Assembly (NCBI RefSeq): GCF_000496075.1 | Contig: NZ_AWXZ01000007.1 | Location: forward strand, 62,001-126,000 | Origin: Lutibaculum baratangense AMV1 | GTDB lineage: Bacteria > Pseudomonadota > Alphaproteobacteria > Rhizobiales > Tepidamorphaceae | DNA: 64,000 nt | Direction: 5' to 3' | Shown here: piece by piece, positions 59,972 to 64,000 of the stretch | Layout: every line of letters starts with the position of its first letter | How positions within the stretch are numbered: position 1 is the stretch's first letter | Translations under genes and position numbers: made by a program | Notes under the pieces: generated by a model | Seen by the model: the letters and a program-made list of their open reading frames with translations, nothing else | Databases searched by the model: none | What the model was told of the DNA's origin: nothing

Positions 59972-59999
59972 TTTATATGATTATTTGCATATGTTGCAA
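59972..59999 (-). promoter_or_regulatory. soxX promoter with SoxR-operator-like dyad in the spacer
   Basis: On the minus strand TTGCAA (59999-59994) and TATAAA (59977-59972) are separated by 16 bases. The imperfect dyad TATATG-N8-CATATG (59974-59993) occupies the spacer. In Paracoccus pantotrophus SoxR is known to bind the soxW-soxX intergenic region, which is this position. Confidence 0.65.
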
Positions 60000-60030
60000 C
60001 GCACTCGCCTCTCTGGGGCGGAGCAGCCTT

Positions 60031-60615
60031 CTACTCGGCGTCCAGCCGGCCCTCCCGGCGAAGCTCCTCGATGATCCGTGCGTGGTACTTCTGGAAGTGC
60101 TCCTCGGTCTCGTAGCCCTTCTCCGACACCCAACGGAACATGTTGAGGAAGGTCCACTTCCCGAAGGCGCCGGGCATGGTGGCGACGGCCGCTTCTGCCA
60201 CGGAGGCACCTTCCGCTGCCTCTTCCGGCAGGAAGACGATCGTCGGTGTGAAGACGTAGCCCCACTTCCGCGCCGCGGTCTTCTCCGTCAGCACGTCGCC
60301 GTCGAGATCAGTCACCTCCTCGTCGCCGAACATGTTGTACTGAACGACCTTGAAGTGCGCCTCGATGAACTCGCGCACCTCGGGGTCGCTGAGGATCTCC
60401 TCGTGCATCTTCCTGCAGTAGATGCACCCACGCTGCTCGAAGACGAGAGCCAGGCGCTTGCCCTCCTCCCGCGCCGCCTCGATGTCCTCCGCGATGTCGC
60501 GGAAGGTGATGGCGAACCAGTCCTGCTTATGCAGCCCGTCGTCACCGACCGTCGCGGCCGGGACCGGCGACGCGAACAGCAAGAGCGCGATGAGGGCGAA
60601 CAGCATCTTCGGCAT
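60031..60615 (-). CDS. soxW: SoxW, periplasmic thioredoxin
   Basis: A 194-residue exported thioredoxin-fold protein. The signal peptide ends at SPVPAA; the active site is RGCIYCRKMHEEI (Cys 64 and 67), and TPTIVFLPEE supplies the cis-Pro. SoxW receives electrons from SoxV and keeps SoxY-side thiols reduced. It lies 27 bases after soxV. Confidence 0.92.
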   Translation of the reverse strand: MPKMLFALIALLLFASPVPAATVGDDGLHKQDWFAITFRDIAEDIEAAREEGKRLALVFEQRGCIYCRKMHEEILSDPEVREFIEAHFKVVQYNMFGDEEVTDLDGDVLTEKTAARKWGYVFTPTIVFLPEEAAEGASVAEAAVATMPGAFGKWTFLNMFRWVSEKGYETEEHFQKYHARIIEELRREGRLDAE

Positions 60616-60642
60616 CGTAGCCCCTCCCTTTGTTCAACCGGC

Positions 60643-61377
60643 CTACCCCACCTGCGAGAAGGCCGGGAATGTCTCGAGCAGCCAGAAGGCGATCGTCGAC
60701 ATCTGGCCAGTGATGAAGAGCAGCCCGGTCACCACGAGCAGGCCGCCCATCGCCTTCTCCACGGCGCCCATGTGGCGACGGAACCTCGCCGCCCAGCCGA
60801 GAAAACGGCTGGCGAATGCGGCCGCCAGGACGAACGGCACGCCGATGCCGAGCGCGTAGACAGCGAGGAGGCCGGCGCCGCGCAGGGCCGTCTCGGTGGA
60901 GCCCGCAACGAACAGGATCGCCGCAAGGATGGGTCCGACGCAGGGGGTCCAGCCGAAGGCGAAGGCGAGGCCCATGAGGTAGGCTCCGGCAAGCCCCGCG
61001 GGCTTTCTCTCGACCTCGACGCGGGCCTGCCGGTAGAGCAGGCCGATGCGGAACACCCCCAGGAAGTGGAGACCCATCGCAGCGATGATGACGCCGGCGA
61101 TGATCGAGAGCGTGTCGAAATACCGTGCAACCGCCTGGCCCACGAAGCTCGCCGTCGCCCCGAGGGCGATGAAGACGGTGGTGAAGCCCAGAACGAAGGC
61201 GACCGCGGAGAAGATGATCCGCCGGGCCGTCTCCGTTTCGGCGCGCTGGTCCTTCAACTGGTCGAAACTCACCCCTGCGAGATAGCAGAGATAGGGAGGC
61301 ACGATCGGCAGCACGCACGGCGAGGCGAAGGAAAGGAGCCCCGCAAGAAAGGCCGCGCCGATCGAGACTTCGAGCAT
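60643..61377 (-). CDS. soxV: SoxV, CcdA-type transmembrane electron carrier
   Basis: A 244-residue, six-helix membrane protein of the CcdA family: FLAGLLSFASPCVLPIVPPYL and GLAFAFGWTPCVGPILAA each hold one of the paired redox cysteines. It moves electrons from cytoplasmic thioredoxin to SoxW. The ATG at 61377 starts MLEVSIGAAFLAG; an upstream in-frame ATG at 61440 would place the start within the promoter/operator region, so it is disfavoured. Confidence 0.93.
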   Translation of the reverse strand: MLEVSIGAAFLAGLLSFASPCVLPIVPPYLCYLAGVSFDQLKDQRAETETARRIIFSAVAFVLGFTTVFIALGATASFVGQAVARYFDTLSIIAGVIIAAMGLHFLGVFRIGLLYRQARVEVERKPAGLAGAYLMGLAFAFGWTPCVGPILAAILFVAGSTETALRGAGLLAVYALGIGVPFVLAAAFASRFLGWAARFRRHMGAVEKAMGGLLVVTGLLFITGQMSTIAFWLLETFPAFSQVG

Positions 61378-61431
61378 CTTTCCGATTCTTCCGCAGCGCC
61401 ATCCGCTGCCGCACGGAGGGCTCGACTCGAA

Positions 61432-61459
61432 AGTATTCATACATTCATATATATCTCAA
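61432..61459 (-). promoter_or_regulatory. soxV promoter with SoxR-operator-like dyad (soxS-soxV intergenic)
   Basis: On the minus strand TTGAGA (61459-61454) and AATACT (61437-61432) are separated by 16 bases. On the plus strand the spacer holds TATTC (61434-61438), eight bases, then ATATA (61447-61451), the same arrangement as at soxX. The soxS-soxV region is a known SoxR target in Paracoccus. The same island must also hold the soxS promoter. Confidence 0.6.
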
Positions 61460-61481
61460 CCGAGAAAATGGAGGCAGGATC

Positions 61482-61847
61482 GTGAAAGCGCTGATCGCCC
61501 TGTTGCTACTGCTCCAGGCCTCCTCCCCGCAGGCGGCACCGACGTCGATCGAACTGCTGATGCTCGAGCAGCCGGGCTGTCCCTGGTGCCTGCGCTGGCA
61601 TCAGGAGATTGGGCAGGCCTATCCCCGGACACCGGAGGGGCAACGCGCGCCGCTCCGCCGGATCGACATTTCCGAGCCCTGGCCCGAGGATCTCCAAGGC
61701 GTGGGGCCTGACAGGGTCACACCCACCTTCATCCTCGTGCAGGACGGCAAGGAGGTCGCCCGGATGCGGGGCTACCCGGGAGATCAGTTCTTCTGGCCGC
61801 TGCTCGACGACATGTTTCGCCGGCTGCAAGGGGAGCCGGCGGAGTAG
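61482..61847 (+). CDS. soxS: SoxS, periplasmic thioredoxin-like protein
   Basis: A 121-residue exported protein with a signal peptide (ALIALLLLLQASSPQAA), the active site PGCPWCLRWHQEIG (Cys 33 and 36) and cis-Pro in VTPTFILVQDG. It starts at GTG 61482 after GGAGGCAGG. In Paracoccus SoxS reduces SoxY and is needed for full expression and reactivation of the system. It diverges from soxV and precedes soxR. Confidence 0.9.
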   Translation: MKALIALLLLLQASSPQAAPTSIELLMLEQPGCPWCLRWHQEIGQAYPRTPEGQRAPLRRIDISEPWPEDLQGVGPDRVTPTFILVQDGKEVARMRGYPGDQFFWPLLDDMFRRLQGEPAE

Positions 61848-61940
61848 TCTTTTTGCGGTTGCGTCCCCCGAGGGCGCCACTACGTTGCAGCGTGGAAGCC
61901 CCGACACCGCCTCACTTTGCGCGTGTCGTGCGGGACGAGC

Positions 61941-62321
61941 ATGATGGAACCGCGATCGAACACCGTGACAGAGAAGATCGAGGGACTGAGACCACCTCAG
62001 ACGGCGGCCGAGTTCGACGCTCTCGTCGACAAGGCCCGGCAGGCGAGCGACCTGCTGAAGGCGCTCTCTCATGAGACGCGCCTGCTTATACTCTGCCTCC
62101 TCTCCGACGGCGAGAAATCGGTCTCGGAGCTGGAGCGCATCCTGACGATGCCGCAGGCCGCGGTCTCCCAGCAGCTGGCCCGGCTTCGTTTCGACGGCCT
62201 CGTGGAGACCCGGCGCGAAGGCCGCATGATCTACTACCGGATCGCCGGCGACGAGGTGGCTCGCATCATCGCTGCCCTCTACGACCTTTTCTGCCGGCCG
62301 GTCGTCGAACAGGACACCTAA
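61941..62321 (+). CDS. soxR: SoxR, ArsR-family persulfide-responsive repressor
   Basis: A 126-residue winged-helix repressor: LLKALSHETRLLILCLLSDG, MPQAAVSQQLARLRFDGLV (recognition helix) and EGRMIYYRIAGDEVARII. It has exactly two cysteines, Cys 52 (LILCLL) and Cys 118 (YDLFCRP), 66 residues apart, as in SqrR (41/107) and BigR (42/108), where they form a polysulfide cross-link in response to sulfide. A second ATG at 61944 is equally likely as the start. It lies 93 bases after soxS. Confidence 0.92.
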   Translation: MMEPRSNTVTEKIEGLRPPQTAAEFDALVDKARQASDLLKALSHETRLLILCLLSDGEKSVSELERILTMPQAAVSQQLARLRFDGLVETRREGRMIYYRIAGDEVARIIAALYDLFCRPVVEQDT

Positions 62322-62386
62322 GGCTTCCTCTGGCGCGACTTGATTGTCAGCGGGATCGGTGACGGCTAGCATCGACCCAACGACAA

Positions 62387-62404
62387 CTGCCGGAATACCG
62401 GCAG
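62387..62404 (+). promoter_or_regulatory. Stem-loop in the soxR-soxT gap
   Basis: CTGCCGG and CCGGCAG form a perfect 7-bp stem with an AATA loop, 3 bases before the soxT ribosome site (GGGAGGGG). It could end soxR transcripts weakly or tune soxT translation. No T-run follows. Confidence 0.45.
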
Positions 62405-62419
62405 ACAGGGAGGGGACCT

Positions 62420-63511
62420 ATGGAAGGTCTGGAAGCGCAACTCTGGCTGCCGCTCGTCGGCCTGTTTGCCGGCACGATCCTGGGTTATGCAGCCCGCGTC
62501 AGCCGCTTCTGCACGCTGTCCGCCCTCGAACGCCACTGGTACGCCGGCGACTCCACCGGCCTTCGAACCTGGGTTCTCGCCACCGCCTCGGCGATCATTG
62601 CGACGCAGGCGCTGTCCCTGGCGGGCCTCATAGACCTCTCATCGAGCTTCTACCTCTCTTCGAGCTTCGGCCTGAGCGGCGCGGTCATTGGAGGGCTGCT
62701 CTTCGGCTTCGGGATGGCGCTCGTCGGGACATGCGGCTTCGGAGCGGTCGTCCGCCTCGGCGGCGGCAGCCTTCGCTCGCTGATCGTCCTGCTCGTCCTG
62801 GGCCTCGCCGCGCTCGCGACACAGCGCGGCGTGATGGGACAGGTGCGCGTTCTTGCGGTCGACGACATGGCGATCAACCTCTCCTTCGCAGGCGACCAGT
62901 CACTGGGCAGCATCGTTTCGGCCGTCCTCGGTGCGGACCTCCACGCACCCGTGGCGATGCTGGTGGCCGGAAGCCTCCTGGTCTGGGTCTTCCGCGACGG
63001 CAGCTACCGTCGGCGGCCGCGCATCGCCGCAGCAGGGATCGTGATCGGCCTCGTCATCGCCTTCGGCTGGCTGGCCACGAGTCTCGCCGCAGGAAGCTCC
63101 TTCGCGCCGGTGCAGATCGAGGCCGGCTCCTTCGTGGTTCCTGTGGGCGACCTCATCCTGCAGATCATCGCCGTGACGGGCACATGGCCCGACTACGGCG
63201 TCGGCCTCGTCGCGGGCACGCTCGTCGGAGCCGCGCTGGGGGCGTGGCGCCGCAGGGACGTGCGCTGGGAGGCCTGCGACGACGCTCGTGAACTTGGCCG
63301 GCATCTGACCGGCGGCGCTATGATGGGGATCGGCGGCGTCTTCGCCATGGGCTGCACCGTGGGCCAGGGGCTCTCCGCTGCCTCAGCCCTCGCGATCTCC
63401 GCCCCCGTGGCCATGGCCTCCATCGCCCTCGGCGCCCGCATGGGCCTCGGCTGGCTGCTCGAAGGTTCGGCCATAGCGCCGTTCCGCCGGCCGGGTCTGC
63501 CGGCCGAGTAG
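62420..63511 (+). CDS. soxT: SoxT, YeeE/YedE-family sulfur transporter
   Basis: A 363-residue polytopic membrane protein with two YeeE/YedE repeats, each with a Gly-rich Cys loop: GFGMALVGTCGFGAVVRLGGGS near residues 98-118 (key Cys in GTCGFG) and GIGGVFAMGCTVGQGLSA near 298-315 (key Cys in MGCTVGQG). A further Cys is in SRFCTLS near residue 32. YeeE homologues import thiosulfate; SoxT was implicated in sensing or uptake in Paracoccus. It starts at ATG 62420. Confidence 0.88.
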   Translation: MEGLEAQLWLPLVGLFAGTILGYAARVSRFCTLSALERHWYAGDSTGLRTWVLATASAIIATQALSLAGLIDLSSSFYLSSSFGLSGAVIGGLLFGFGMALVGTCGFGAVVRLGGGSLRSLIVLLVLGLAALATQRGVMGQVRVLAVDDMAINLSFAGDQSLGSIVSAVLGADLHAPVAMLVAGSLLVWVFRDGSYRRRPRIAAAGIVIGLVIAFGWLATSLAAGSSFAPVQIEAGSFVVPVGDLILQIIAVTGTWPDYGVGLVAGTLVGAALGAWRRRDVRWEACDDARELGRHLTGGAMMGIGGVFAMGCTVGQGLSAASALAISAPVAMASIALGARMGLGWLLEGSAIAPFRRPGLPAE

Positions 63512-63534
63512 GATCAGGAGCGTAGCCTCCGGAT

Positions 63535-64000
63535 CTACCGCTCCTCGGAGGGAATATCGGCCATGTCGCGCATGAGATAATCGGCCGCCTTAAACCAGGA
63601 CGTATCGTTGTCGCCGCGAAAACCGAGCACGCGGGCGTAGCGAACTTCGCCCGTCGCGCCGTCGCGGAGCACGGCGTGCAGAGACAAGACGAGATTGCTC
63701 ATCCGGAAGACGTGAAGCGCCAGCACCCGGTCCGCCCTGAGCTCTTCCGCCACGCGGATGGCGCAGATCTCGCACGCATGCACGTTACGGCGCCGCCTGT
63801 GCGTCTCGTAGAGTCGCGCCGCAGGGGCAGGATCAACGACCTCGTAAGTCCCGTCCCGCGACAGACCATCGCTCACCCTATCCGTTAGGCGACGAAGCCT
63901 CGCGTCCCACTCCGGACGTCGGCTGCTGTCGGAAATGTCGCCGTCGACCTCCGCCTCCAGGAGGGCGAGACGCAGCGCCCCAGCCTGAGCTGGGGCGGCA
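63535..64000 (-). CDS. DUF2380-like exported protein, N terminus beyond window
   Basis: The frame runs on the minus strand from the window edge to the TGA at 63535. The visible part reads LALLEAEVDGDISDSSRRPE, ...TDRVSDGLSRDGTYEVVDPA, CEICAIRVAEELRADRVL and RYARVLGFRGDNDTSWFKAA. This order (predicted leading beta strand, YEVVDPA, Cys-x-x-Cys, GDNDTSW) resembles DUF2380 proteins, which are predicted periplasmic. A GTG at 63876 would give only a C-terminal fragment, and the coding pattern continues upstream, so the gene is treated as partial. It converges on soxT. Confidence 0.6.
   Translation of the reverse strand, partial: AAPAQAGALRLALLEAEVDGDISDSSRRPEWDARLRRLTDRVSDGLSRDGTYEVVDPAPAARLYETHRRRRNVHACEICAIRVAEELRADRVLALHVFRMSNLVLSLHAVLRDGATGEVRYARVLGFRGDNDTSWFKAADYLMRDMADIPSEER

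Noticed and set aside
63976-63997. Perfect 9-bp palindrome CGCCCCAGC / GCTGGGGCG at the window edge
   Set aside because: It falls inside the coding frame of the DUF2380-like gene and has no T-run, so it is not called a terminator.

Overview
This is a high-GC, gene-dense window with almost no mobile DNA. It looks like the chromosome of an alphaproteobacterium, most likely a Hyphomicrobiales/Rhizobiales-type or related lineage. The reasons are the housekeeping order lptF-lptG-lptD-surA-pdxA-rsmA next to gmk-yicC-mltG-fabF-acpP-fabG-fabD and rpsF-rpsR-rplI, the Rhizobiales-style PstA/PstC, and a Paracoccus-like sox cluster. The species cannot be fixed from the sequence.

Layout. 1-9.7 kb: end of purM, purN, a molybdopterin oxidoreductase of unknown substrate, ndk, a GST, a DinB-like protein, an ABC-F ATPase, holC and pepA. 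9.9-25.5 kb: envelope and core genes (LptF/G/D, SurA-like, PdxA, RsmA, Gmk, YicC, MltG, the fab cluster, S6/S18/L9). 25.7-27.3 kb: two neighbouring membrane-anchored proteins with a degenerate staphylococcal-nuclease-like domain. 27.7-37.6 kb: accessory metabolism, with an OxlT-like MFS carrier, exonuclease III, an in-frame GntR/FCD-regulator-amidohydrolase fusion, a TRAP transporter and a giant FAD/Fe-S oxidase. 37.6-38.1 kb: a decayed stretch with an ABC-ATPase remnant, then a tRNA with anticodon CAU.

38.2-44.5 kb: the Pho regulon core, on the minus strand: pstS-pstC-pstA-pstB-phoU-phoB, behind a clear triple-heptamer Pho box. 44.6-50.7 kb: an OmpR-type two-component system (QseBC/PmrAB-like) divergent from a periplasmic thiol-redox operon (DsbD, an Lgt-like/TlpA fusion, an L,D-transpeptidase lipoprotein and a DsbG/ScsC-like thioredoxin). 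An exact CTTAAG-N5-CTTAAG (PmrA-box) element lies between them.

50.8-63.5 kb: a thiosulfate-oxidation (Sox) cluster. Minus-strand soxV-W, X-Y-Z-A-B and C-D-E-F are followed by a DUF302 gene. Plus-strand soxS, soxR and soxT diverge from soxV. Three AT-rich islands (soxS/V, W/X and B/C) carry promoter-like hexamers overlapping imperfect dyads with 8-nt spacers, and are the best candidates for operators of the persulfide-sensing SoxR. soxCD is present, which predicts full oxidation of thiosulfate to sulfate. soxG and soxH are not seen. The window ends inside a DUF2380-like gene.

Most notable: the DsbD/TlpA/L,D-transpeptidase/DsbG-like operon under a PmrA-type box, which looks like a self-contained system for keeping a transpeptidase cysteine reduced; the GntR-amidohydrolase fusion; the paired nuclease-like membrane proteins; and promoter-embedded SoxR operator candidates. 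All functions are inferred from sequence motifs and context; no database search was run.
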